Positions 33,131 to 41,109 of a stretch of DNA of 64,000 nt are shown one piece after another. A program made the position numbers and the translations under genes. Origin of the DNA: Hymenobacter norwichensis DSM 15439 (lineage in GTDB: Bacteria; Bacteroidota; Bacteroidia; Cytophagales; Hymenobacteraceae); assembly GCF_000420705.1 (NCBI RefSeq), contig NZ_ATVL01000006.1:248001-312000 (forward strand), read 5' to 3'. Under the pieces are notes generated by a model that was not told the origin of the DNA, ran no database searches, and saw only the letters and a list, made by a program, of their open reading frames with translations. Position 1 is the first letter of the stretch; each line of letters starts with the position of its first letter.

Positions 33131-35149
33131 TTACCGGGCTACAATAAGCTTCTGGCCAGGCTTTACCTCATCGGAAGTGAGGTGATTAAGCTGCTTGAGC
33201 TGTTCCACCGTTACGCCCTGGTAACGGCGCGAAATATTGTAGAGCGTATCGCCAACCTGCACGAGGTGCACTTTCTTGATGGCTGGCTGCGCAACCGGCT
33301 GCGGCTTGGCGGTAACTTGTGCGGCGCGGCTAGGTTTCTGCGGAGCCGGTGCCGGAGTTTCCTCACTTGTATCCTCCTCCTCAACTGGGGCCGTGAATAC
33401 CAGCTTTTGGCCGGGCGCTACCGTACTGGACTTGAGCTTGTTCCACTCCATTACCTGCCTTACGCTCAAGCCGCGTATTTCAGCTATCCGGCTCAGATAA
33501 TCGCCTTTGCGCACCACGTATTCGGTAGGCAGGCTGTCGTCGGTCACCGAGTTTTCAACAGCTTTTACGGCTTCCAAAGCCGGCACAATAGTAGTAGCAG
33601 GAGATACCCGAGCAACTTGAGTGGGCTCTTTGCTCACGGCTACCGGTTCTTCCGTTGCTGAAGCCGCTACCACGCTGGAGGCCAGTCCTCTGCTAGGCCT
33701 AGCTACCGGCGAAGTGAGTTGCGCAGGTACCTTGAGTTTGCTGTTGGCTGCTAATGCTGTTCCAGCAGGTGTTGGGCGCGTAACTGGTGTAGTAACTGGC
33801 ACAAATACCACTAGTTGCCGACCAGAAGTCAGTGCCCGGCCCTTGCGTAGGCCGTTCCAGCGGTTAATCTGGGCAGTGCTCACCTCATAGCGGTTGGCCA
33901 CAGAAGCTACCGTTTCGCCGCGGCGTACTTTGTGCTGCATCCGCCGGAAGCGTGGCGCTGGTGTTTCAGTTTGTTCGCGTGGTGCGCCTTCTGCCAGCAT
34001 CGAGCGGGATGAGAAAGGCTCCGTACCGAACACGCGCGGCATTATCGGGGCCAGCAACTGTGGTTGGTCGATACGAGGCTGGCAATAGTCAAATAGCGTA
34101 GCCCGGTCAACCATAGCTAGTTGAGGCCGAGCTGTGGCTGGCACTTGTACTGCGTAGGAGCGGTAGCCAGCCGGCAACCACGGCTGCCGCAACTCAGGAT
34201 TGTAATGATGCAGCGCCAAGGAGTCGTCGAAGCCACAAGCTTGGCTCAGGCGCCGCAAATCCAATGCCCGGCCGTTGAGTTGCAAGGTATCGGTGGCTTC
34301 GGCGTAGCGGTATTTCAGCTCAGGCGAGTGCAACTGATGCGCCTGCGCGTACTTCATTGAGTACATGATGGCCGTGAAAGTCGGCACGTAATTGCGCGTT
34401 TCCCGCGGTAGGTTGGGATACAAGTCCCAGAAATTCTTTTTGCCAGTGCGCCGCATCACGCGCTGCATGCTGCCCGCGCCCCAGTTGTAGGCTGCCAGCA
34501 CCAATTCCCAATCGTGAAACACACCGTACAGGTAGCGTAGGTGCTTGCAAGCAGCTTCCGTCGATTTCTCAGGGTTCATCCGCTCATCCACCCACTCGTC
34601 GCGCCGTAGCCGAAGGTCGCCAGCCGTGGGGCCCATGAACTGCCACAAACCGGTAGCGCCTACGTGTGACTTGGCCGTTGGAATCAGGGCCGATTCCACT
34701 ACGGCTAGGTATTTCAAGTCAACGGGTAAGTTGTACTTGGCCAGATACTTCTCGAACAGCGGAAAATATACGTTTTCCCGCTCCAGCACCCGTTGCATGT
34801 ACTTACGGTTGCGCTCCGTGAATAAGGTCACGAACGACATTACCGACGGATTGAAAGCGTGCGGCGCGTCGGTTTCAAAGCAGCCTATCCGGTCACCTAC
34901 TAAGTCGCGCAGCTCGGGTGGGGTTTGCAGCCACGCCAGCCGCACCGAATCAACGGGTGTGGGCGCGGCTACCAACGAATCGGGTAGCAACAGCGGCAAC
35001 TCCAGCACTTGAGTGGAATCGTTGGGACTGCTGGGGCGAGGTACTTCTGGAGTCCGGGCGGGCAGCGTCTGGCCCACTGAGGGGCAGGCCAGCGCAGTTA
35101 GCACAAGAAGGGCAGAAGCAACACGAACCGGCAGCAGCAACTTTTTCAT
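33131..35149 (-). CDS. MltD-like lytic transglycosylase with three LysM domains
   Basis: The 672-residue exported protein has a signal peptide (MKKLLLPVRVASALLVLTALACPSVGQ), an SLT domain at roughly 135-275 with ALIPTAKSHVGATGLWQFMGPTA, ERMNPEKSTEAACKHL and LAAYNWGAG, and three C-terminal LysM repeats (KVRRGETVASVANRY, VVRKGDYLSRIAEIRG, LVQVGDTLYNISRRY) separated by Pro/Ala/Thr linkers. It cleaves peptidoglycan glycan strands with formation of anhydromuropeptides. It follows gatA by 15 bp and is probably in the same operon. Confidence 0.92.
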   Translation of the reverse strand: MKKLLLPVRVASALLVLTALACPSVGQTLPARTPEVPRPSSPNDSTQVLELPLLLPDSLVAAPTPVDSVRLAWLQTPPELRDLVGDRIGCFETDAPHAFNPSVMSFVTLFTERNRKYMQRVLERENVYFPLFEKYLAKYNLPVDLKYLAVVESALIPTAKSHVGATGLWQFMGPTAGDLRLRRDEWVDERMNPEKSTEAACKHLRYLYGVFHDWELVLAAYNWGAGSMQRVMRRTGKKNFWDLYPNLPRETRNYVPTFTAIMYSMKYAQAHQLHSPELKYRYAEATDTLQLNGRALDLRRLSQACGFDDSLALHHYNPELRQPWLPAGYRSYAVQVPATARPQLAMVDRATLFDYCQPRIDQPQLLAPIMPRVFGTEPFSSRSMLAEGAPREQTETPAPRFRRMQHKVRRGETVASVANRYEVSTAQINRWNGLRKGRALTSGRQLVVFVPVTTPVTRPTPAGTALAANSKLKVPAQLTSPVARPSRGLASSVVAASATEEPVAVSKEPTQVARVSPATTIVPALEAVKAVENSVTDDSLPTEYVVRKGDYLSRIAEIRGLSVRQVMEWNKLKSSTVAPGQKLVFTAPVEEEDTSEETPAPAPQKPSRAAQVTAKPQPVAQPAIKKVHLVQVGDTLYNISRRYQGVTVEQLKQLNHLTSDEVKPGQKLIVAR

Positions 35150-35164
35150 CGATCCACCAGAATG

Positions 35165-36607
35165 TTAGGGCAGAGCCGGAGTGAGAGTTTCGGTTAGGGA
35201 CTTGGCAAACGCCAGCAAGTGTTCTTCGCGGAATGCGCCGCTTATCACCTGCAAGCCGATGGGCAACCCTGCGGAGTCGGCACCGGCCGGCACCGACAGC
35301 GCCGGCAATCCAGCCAGTGAAGCCTGCACCGTAAAGATATCCGCCAAGTACATAGAGAGGGCATCCTTGGTATTCTCGCCAATGCGGAACGCCGTGGTAG
35401 GAGCTGTAGGCAGGATTAGGAAGTCGTACTGGCGTAGCAATTCGTCGGTTTTTTCTTTGATTAAACGCCGAACTTGCTGGGCTTTAGTATAATACGCATC
35501 ATAATAATCTGCCGACAGCACGAACGTACCTAGCAGAATCCGGCGCTGCACCTCGGAGCCGAAGCCCTGCGAGCGGGTCTTCTTATACAACGATTCTAGG
35601 TCGGTAGCATCGGGGGCACGGTAACCGTACTTCACCCCATCAAAGCGGCTCAGGTTAGAGCTGGCTTCGGCAGTGGTCAAGATGTAATAGGTTGGCACCA
35701 TGTAGTCGAGGTATGGAAAATCCACCGCATCAACTACGTGGCCCTGGCTGCGCAATCCTTCTAAACTGGTTTCTAGCGCCTCTTTGATTTCCAGGTTCAG
35801 GCCTGGCCGTTCCACTGCGTCGCGGATGTAGCCAATACGGTAATGTGGCGCAGCTTCCAGCAGTTGGCTATAAGCGGGAACTTCACGCTGGCTAGCGGTA
35901 CTATCGAAGTTATCGGCGCCAGCCATTACCTCTAGCAGTAGCGCGGCATCATCTACCGAGCGGGTGAGCGTGCCAATCTGGTCGAACGACGATGCGTAGG
36001 CTACCAGGCCGTATCGCGAAATGCGCGAATATGTAGGCTTGAACCCAACTACACCGCAAAAAGCTGCTGGCTGCCGCACCGAGCCACCCGTATCCGAGCC
36101 AATCGACGCCAAACACATATCAGCCTGTACTGCTACGGCCGAGCCACCCGACGAACCGCCCGACACCCGCTCTTCATCCAGCGCGTTGCGCACCGGCCCA
36201 AAGTACGACGACTCATTGGAAGCACCCATGGCAAACTCGTCGCAGTTTTGGCGGCCAATGAAAATGGCGTCCTCATCTAGCAGGCGCTGCACTGCCGTAG
36301 CCGTGAACAACGACTTAAAACCGTCGAGAATATGGCTGCTGCTTTGCAGAGCGTGGTCTTTGTAAGCCAGTACATCCTTTAGCCCAATAACCATACCTGC
36401 CAGTTTGCCTGCTGTACCAGCAGCCAACTTAGCATCTACGGCATCAGCCTGGGCACGCGCTTCCTCGGGCCATACTTCCAGAAAAGCATTCAAGCGGCCG
36501 TTCCGCCGCTCGATGTTATCTAGGTAATATTCCACGAGCTGACGACAGGTTGTGGTGCCTGCCGTCAGCTCGTTACGAACTTCCGTGAGAGAATGAAAGA
36601 GTCTCAA
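35165..36607 (-). CDS. gatA: Asp-tRNA(Asn)/Glu-tRNA(Gln) amidotransferase subunit A
   Basis: GatA is the amidase of the GatCAB complex, which converts misacylated Glu-tRNA(Gln) to Gln-tRNA(Gln). The 480-residue protein has the amidase-signature triad: K77 (GMVIGLKDVL), a Ser of SGGSSGGSA (about 152-153) and nucleophile S176 (GSDTGGSVRQP). Length is normal. Neither gatB nor gatC is in the window. It lies 14 bp downstream of tatA and 15 bp upstream of the lytic transglycosylase gene on the same strand. Confidence 0.94.
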   Translation of the reverse strand: MRLFHSLTEVRNELTAGTTTCRQLVEYYLDNIERRNGRLNAFLEVWPEEARAQADAVDAKLAAGTAGKLAGMVIGLKDVLAYKDHALQSSSHILDGFKSLFTATAVQRLLDEDAIFIGRQNCDEFAMGASNESSYFGPVRNALDEERVSGGSSGGSAVAVQADMCLASIGSDTGGSVRQPAAFCGVVGFKPTYSRISRYGLVAYASSFDQIGTLTRSVDDAALLLEVMAGADNFDSTASQREVPAYSQLLEAAPHYRIGYIRDAVERPGLNLEIKEALETSLEGLRSQGHVVDAVDFPYLDYMVPTYYILTTAEASSNLSRFDGVKYGYRAPDATDLESLYKKTRSQGFGSEVQRRILLGTFVLSADYYDAYYTKAQQVRRLIKEKTDELLRQYDFLILPTAPTTAFRIGENTKDALSMYLADIFTVQASLAGLPALSVPAGADSAGLPIGLQVISGAFREEHLLAFAKSLTETLTPALP

Positions 36608-36621
36608 ATCAAAGGAAATAA

Positions 36622-37047
36622 TTAGGACATTTGGTCAAGACGGGGCCGTTCAGCCGACGTCGGGGCAGCGTGGTTGGCGCTGGCAGGTTGGGCTACGGGC
36701 GGGGTATACGTGGTGCCGGGCGAAGAATACGTAGGCTCGGTTTGCATGTATGCATCGTCGGGCAACTGCTCTGGAGCGGGGTCAGATACATGGTTCGAAA
36801 CCGGCGGAGCGGGCGCAATATAGTTCTGGTTGAACTGCTGCTGATATGGTTGTTGCTGTGGCTGGTCGGCGTTTTCAAATTCGCTCCGAATTTCTCGGGA
36901 AGCGTCTTTGAACTCCCGAATACCTTTGCCTAAGCCCCGAGCCAACTCTGGAATTTTATTGGCTCCGAAGAATACGAGGATGGCAACCATGATGAGCAGC
37001 ATCTCGCTGCCCCCGATGTCGCCGAGAAACAAAAGTGGCGTCTGCAT
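36622..37047 (-). CDS. tatA: Sec-independent translocase protein TatA/E (second copy)
   Basis: The 141-residue protein has the TatA plan: a single membrane segment (GGSEMLLIMVAILVFFGANKIPEL) followed by an amphipathic helix (ARGLGKGIREFKDASREI). The tail is unusually long, Gln/Pro/Thr-rich and disordered. TatA multimers form the pore of the twin-arginine pathway. It is arranged 15 bp after another tatA-like gene and 14 bp before gatA. Confidence 0.9.
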   Translation of the reverse strand: MQTPLLFLGDIGGSEMLLIMVAILVFFGANKIPELARGLGKGIREFKDASREIRSEFENADQPQQQPYQQQFNQNYIAPAPPVSNHVSDPAPEQLPDDAYMQTEPTYSSPGTTYTPPVAQPASANHAAPTSAERPRLDQMS

Positions 37048-37062
37048 AGTCGTCTAGGAGAG

Positions 37063-37290
37063 TTAGTAGCGAGGCTGGTTAGGCTCGTTAGGATTGCGGG
37101 GAGGATTCTGGTCGCGGTATTCTGGCTTTTCCTCTTTGGAAGCATCCTTAAACTCGCGGATACCCTGGCCCATGCCACGGAATAGCTCCGGGATGCGCTT
37201 GGCACCGAACAACAAAATAATGGCGAACAGGATCAGCAGAATTTCAGTCGTACCGAAGTTGCCAATCAGGAAAAGCGAGGAAAGCTGCAT
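37063..37290 (-). CDS. tatA: Sec-independent translocase protein TatA/E (first copy)
   Basis: The 75-residue protein has the TatA layout (GTTEILLILFAIILLFGAKRIPEL then FRGMGQGIREFKDASKE) and a short polar tail. Start ATG 37290 (MQLSSLFLIGNFG) is chosen; the frame is open upstream to 37428 with residues unlike the family. It is the first gene of the apparent tatA-tatA-gatA-transglycosylase operon. Confidence 0.9.
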   Translation of the reverse strand: MQLSSLFLIGNFGTTEILLILFAIILLFGAKRIPELFRGMGQGIREFKDASKEEKPEYRDQNPPRNPNEPNQPRY

Positions 37291-37633
37291 AGAAGAAAGC
37301 CGGAGGGGCTGATTTGAAATGGAAAGCCTGAGATACGCATACGGAACCAAATCAGGATTGGTAAAGATACCCCATAATTTTAAAATGGTTGGCTGCCCAT
37401 TTTCCTGAACAATGGAAAAGGAAGGCAATCTACTATTAGATTATGATGCGTAGATGAAGCGCAGCCTATCCTGATTTCCGGCGGTTTCATCGTGGTTAAC
37501 CAGGTATTGATAGGGCGGAATTGTATGTTCACCGTTTTAGGCTTCTCTTTGTAGAATATTACTATCCCCAATATTATAGCTACAGCTTTTCTGCTACTAG
37601 TACCACCACCCACCCTAGTGAATATCTGCGAAA

Positions 37634-38584
37634 ATGAGCCCAGCCACCAGAATCACTCGCCCGCCAGTGTCCGCGCTGCAACAGCCCAATGAGGCCGAGC
37701 GGCTGGAAGTGTTACGTAATTATCAGGTGCTGGACACACCACCTGAAAAGGCTTTCGATGATTTAGTGCGGCTGGCAGCCTATATATGCGGCACGTCGGT
37801 ATCGTTGGTGTCGTTGATTGACGCGGAACGGCAATGGTTCAAGGCCAACGTCGGGCTGACCGGCTATCAGGAAACTCACCGTGACGCGGCCTTTTGCCAG
37901 TACGCTATGCTCTCCGACGACGTGTTTGAAGTAGAGGACGCCACTAAAGACCCGCTGTTCCGGCAGAACCCTATGGTGCTAGCCGACCCCAGCATCCGGT
38001 TTTACGCGGGAGCAGCATTGGTTTCGCCGGAAGGAATGCCGCTAGGCACCATTTGCACCCTTGATACACAGCCCCGGACGCTCACCGAGCATCAGCGCGA
38101 TGCACTCCGGATTCTGGCCCGTGAGGTAGTAGCACACCTAGAACTGCGCCGAGCCCGGTTGCAACTGGAACAGGAACAGCAAAAGCTGGAAGGCTTACTG
38201 CGAATGGCTAATAACGCGGCCGAATCGATGTTTGTAGGTAGCCGCAACGAGATTTTCGTGAAGCAGGACCACAAGCTAGTGCGCGTACACACCGAGGACA
38301 TCCGGTATGTGGAGGCGTTAGGTGATTATGTGAATATTTATACTTCGCGGGAACGGTATACGGTGTATAGCACGATGAAGGAACTGGAAGCCAAACTGCC
38401 AGCCCGTGAGTTTGCGCGCATTCACCGCAAGTACATTGTGTGCCTCGACCGGATTACTGCAATTGAAGGCGACACCATTGCTGTAGACACCGGCCGTAGC
38501 GCCGACCGTCAGCAGAATCCGACTACAGTTCCAATCGGCAATTCATATAAAGCCGCGCTATTGAGCAGATTGAACTTGATATAG
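37634..38584 (+). CDS. GAF-domain LytTR transcription regulator
   Basis: The 316-residue protein has an N-terminal GAF domain (ERLEVLRNYQVLDTPPEKAFDDLVRLAAYICGTSVSLVSLID, MPLGTICTLDTQPRTL), a coiled-coil stretch (LEQEQQKLEGLL) and a C-terminal LytTR DNA-binding domain (KLVRVHTEDIRYVEALGDYVNIYT, FARIHRKYIVCLDRITAIEG). It lacks a receiver domain, so a ligand or redox cue sensed by GAF is likely to control it. A terminator follows at 38797. Confidence 0.9.
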   Translation: MSPATRITRPPVSALQQPNEAERLEVLRNYQVLDTPPEKAFDDLVRLAAYICGTSVSLVSLIDAERQWFKANVGLTGYQETHRDAAFCQYAMLSDDVFEVEDATKDPLFRQNPMVLADPSIRFYAGAALVSPEGMPLGTICTLDTQPRTLTEHQRDALRILAREVVAHLELRRARLQLEQEQQKLEGLLRMANNAAESMFVGSRNEIFVKQDHKLVRVHTEDIRYVEALGDYVNIYTSRERYTVYSTMKELEAKLPAREFARIHRKYIVCLDRITAIEGDTIAVDTGRSADRQQNPTTVPIGNSYKAALLSRLNLI

Positions 38585-38796
38585 ACTTAATGATAAGAGT
38601 TCAGGCGTAAAGGTGGTAAATAGTGTCATTCGCCGGGAAAAAGGTGTGCTTCGGCGAAATCATAGCACTTGTAAAATTACAAGCTTCTATCTTTCGTCAT
38701 GTTATCGGGGTTGTACTGGTTGACTTGTTGTCAACATGGCTTTACAAGCCAGCCGGAAGGCACTGATAGCTAAGTTTGTTTTCATAGCTCAGAAAG

Positions 38797-38824
38797 ACAC
38801 CATGCCTTGCATGGTGTTTTTTTT
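38797..38824 (+). terminator. Intrinsic terminator of the GAF-LytTR gene
   Basis: ACACCATGC (38797-38805) pairs with GCATGGTGT (38809-38817) around CTT, followed by a run of T. Confidence 0.8.
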
Positions 38825-38897
38825 GCTACAAACTAAACCAATCAATAATCTTCGGTTGCAATGATTTACAGCTTTAAAGCGCAAGGTTATCATGAGG

Positions 38898-38940
38898 AAG
38901 GAGTAGATTTTGTCTTGTTTAAAGACAAAATCTACTCCTT
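38898..38940. terminator. Perfect 19-bp hairpin between convergent genes
   Basis: The left arm 38898-38916 is the exact complement of 38922-38940, loop GTTTA. Stem GC is low, but its A/T tracts allow termination in either direction, mainly for the EnvC-like gene ending at 38967. Confidence 0.75.
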
Positions 38941-38966
38941 CTGTACCGAACAATTAATTCAGCGCT

Positions 38967-40364
38967 TTAGCGGCGACCAATCCAGTTTTCTGGATTGAGG
39001 TTGGCGCTGTTACGCCACAATTGGAACTGTAGCTCCGACGTGCCTTCGGAGTTGGTGTACACGGTGCCAATGGGCTGACGCATTTTCACGGTTTCGCCTT
39101 CACTCACGCTTACTCCCCGCAGCTTGGCGTATACCGTAAAGTACTCACCGTGCTGAATCATGACAATGTTGTTCATGCCGGGTACGCTGGCTACCGTCAG
39201 CACCTTGCCATCAAAAATGGCCCGTACTGGCTCTCCAGCGCTGGTCTGAATATCGATGCCGCGGTTTTCCACTACCACGTTTTTCAGTACTGGGTGGTTG
39301 TGCCGTCCAAAACGTTGCGAAATAAAGCCTTTAGCTACTGGCCATAACAAGCGCCCCCGGTTGTCAGCAAACGACGACGAAAGGATAGCTGTTTCGGGGG
39401 TGAGAGTAACTCGGTCGGTGCGGGTGGCGGCGGCTTCGGCGGGAGCATCGTAGGTGTTGCTTCCGGCCCCAGAGCCTCGGTTAGCAGCGGCGCGCTGGGC
39501 TCGTTCCCGGGCGGCGGCGCGGGCAGCGGCTACGCGGGCAGCACGAGCAATTTCTTCCCGTACTCGCTCGGCAATCAGGTTATCGAGGCGACTGATGGCT
39601 TTCTGGCGGTCGGCCAGTTCCTGCCGCAGGTTCTGTTCCTGCTGGCTGAGCTTGGTTACCACTTGGTCCTGCTGGGTTTTCATGGTCAGCAGGTTGTTTT
39701 TCTCGGCCACCTGGGTGTTGAGCAGGGTGCCTTTCTCTTCCTTCTTGACTTTGAGGCCGGTTAGCTGCTGGGTGAGGCGCTGCTGGGTGCCGGTAATCTG
39801 GGCGGCTTGTGCCTTGCGCACCTCCGAATACTGCCGGATATAGCGCAGCCGGAGCATGAATTGGTTGAACGACTCGGCCGCAAACAGGAACATGATGCGG
39901 TTGTAGCTATTGGCCGTTTTGGACGCCGAATAAATCAGGCGGCCGTACTCGGCCTTTAGCTGATCGAGGCTCTGGCGGGTTTGCTGCACCTGCTGCTCGG
40001 TCTGCTGCACATCGGTTTCAATGTATTTCAGCTCCGACGAAATGTTGCGAATCACGCCCTGCTGCACCGTTAGCTTTTCCTTGAGGGCGTTGAGCTGGCC
40101 TAGAGAAGCTTCCTTTTGGCGCTGGGTCTGCTCCAGAATGCGGCTGGTTTCCTGAATGCGCTGCAAGGTGGCGCGCCGCTCCCGTTCCAGCTGCGCCTTG
40201 GATTTGGGCGCGGCGGTGCGCCTACGGGTAGCGCTGGTGCGCTTGCGGGTGGTAGTGGTACGGCGTTTCTGCTGCGCCTGCACGTAATTATCGGGCACGA
40301 GTACGCCTGCCCCAAGGACTAGTAGCAGCAGCAGGAACAGCCAACGCTTACTTTTTGCGGGCAT
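38967..40364 (-). CDS. EnvC-like coiled-coil protein with degenerate LytM (M23) domain
   Basis: The 465-residue exported protein has a signal segment (KRWLFLLLLLVLGAGVLVPDNYVQAQ), long coiled coils at about 55-255 (IQETSRILEQTQRQKEASL, LKYIETDVQQTEQQVQQ), an Ala/Arg-rich hinge, and a C-terminal M23 fold (FISQRFGRHNHPVL, GIDIQTSAGEPVRAIFDGKV, VKMRQPIGTVYTNSEG). The usual zinc ligands look altered: NRGID where HxGxD would be expected, and YAKL instead of YxHL. This makes it an amidase activator like EnvC rather than an endopeptidase (inference). It overlaps the DUF4292 gene by 17 bp. Confidence 0.87.
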   Translation of the reverse strand: MPAKSKRWLFLLLLLVLGAGVLVPDNYVQAQQKRRTTTTRKRTSATRRRTAAPKSKAQLERERRATLQRIQETSRILEQTQRQKEASLGQLNALKEKLTVQQGVIRNISSELKYIETDVQQTEQQVQQTRQSLDQLKAEYGRLIYSASKTANSYNRIMFLFAAESFNQFMLRLRYIRQYSEVRKAQAAQITGTQQRLTQQLTGLKVKKEEKGTLLNTQVAEKNNLLTMKTQQDQVVTKLSQQEQNLRQELADRQKAISRLDNLIAERVREEIARAARVAAARAAARERAQRAAANRGSGAGSNTYDAPAEAAATRTDRVTLTPETAILSSSFADNRGRLLWPVAKGFISQRFGRHNHPVLKNVVVENRGIDIQTSAGEPVRAIFDGKVLTVASVPGMNNIVMIQHGEYFTVYAKLRGVSVSEGETVKMRQPIGTVYTNSEGTSELQFQLWRNSANLNPENWIGRR

Positions 40365-41109
40365 AGCCTTTGGGAATGGAGAAAGGGAACAGCAGGCGTT
40401 CCTTGTCCACGTCTACGTTGCGGTAGGTGATGGTGAGCGTAGCCGGCGCCGACTGACCCTGTTGCAGCTGCACGGTGGCGGTGTGCGCGAACGGGCTGGG
40501 GTTGCGTTCCAATGCCTGAAAATCAGAGTAGTTCACCGTCACCTTGTTCTGCGTAACTGAGTCGCGGACAGTAAGCTGCTGGACCCGGCCTTTACCCAAC
40601 TCAATCAACTGCTGCACTAGCAAGCCGGCCTGCTCGTAGCTCACCTTCTGCACGGCGCTTTCGGTGCTCACTTTGGGCACGGTAGCCTCACTCACGGGAG
40701 CCAGATAGTTTCCCAGTAGCAGCGCCTGAAGCATGTCGAAGGTGACGGGCACGTTCAGGCGCTTGCTCAGGTAAGCATAGTCGCCGGCGTAATACTCGCG
40801 GTGCAGCTTATCAAGCACCTGCACCGAATCTTGGGTGATATAGGCCCGGAAGCCTTCGAAACCAATCAACGACGCTGAAATCCAGATGACGCTGTCCTTA
40901 CGGATGCGGATGTTGAGGTTGCCGCCTTGCTGCTCGTATTGCGCTTTGCCTTTAGCCGACAGAAAACGGAAATCCAGGTTGGTGGCTCGCACGGCTTCGG
41001 GTACGGGCCGGGCCGCGGTTGGCTTGGCAGTAGTTGGAAAAATCTTGCGGTTGCAGCTTCCCAACACGGTGGCCGCCAGTAGCAAGCCTAGGGCAATGCG
41101 GTTACTCAT
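40348..41109 (-). CDS. DUF4292 lipoprotein
   Basis: This 253-residue protein has a lipoprotein signal (MSNRIALGLLLAATVLGSC) and follows the DUF4292 pattern: LDFRFLSAKGKAQYEQQGG, IRIRKDSVIWISASLIGFEGFRAYI, then DSVQVLDKLHREYYAGDY. The family has an outer-membrane lipoprotein carrier (LolB/LolA-like) look, but its role is unproven. Start ATG 41109 overlaps the end of the TPR gene by 8 bp and the gene's end overlaps the EnvC-like gene, so the three are translationally coupled. Confidence 0.85.
   Translation of the reverse strand: MSNRIALGLLLAATVLGSCNRKIFPTTAKPTAARPVPEAVRATNLDFRFLSAKGKAQYEQQGGNLNIRIRKDSVIWISASLIGFEGFRAYITQDSVQVLDKLHREYYAGDYAYLSKRLNVPVTFDMLQALLLGNYLAPVSEATVPKVSTESAVQKVSYEQAGLLVQQLIELGKGRVQQLTVRDSVTQNKVTVNYSDFQALERNPSPFAHTATVQLQQGQSAPATLTITYRNVDVDKERLLFPFSIPKGYARKK

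Larger units (their letters stand above)
38585..38966. other. Intergenic region with two hairpins
   Basis: Between the convergent regulator and EnvC-like genes, this stretch holds a terminator at 38797-38824 and a long perfect hairpin at 38898-38940. I see no gene in it. Confidence 0.6.
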
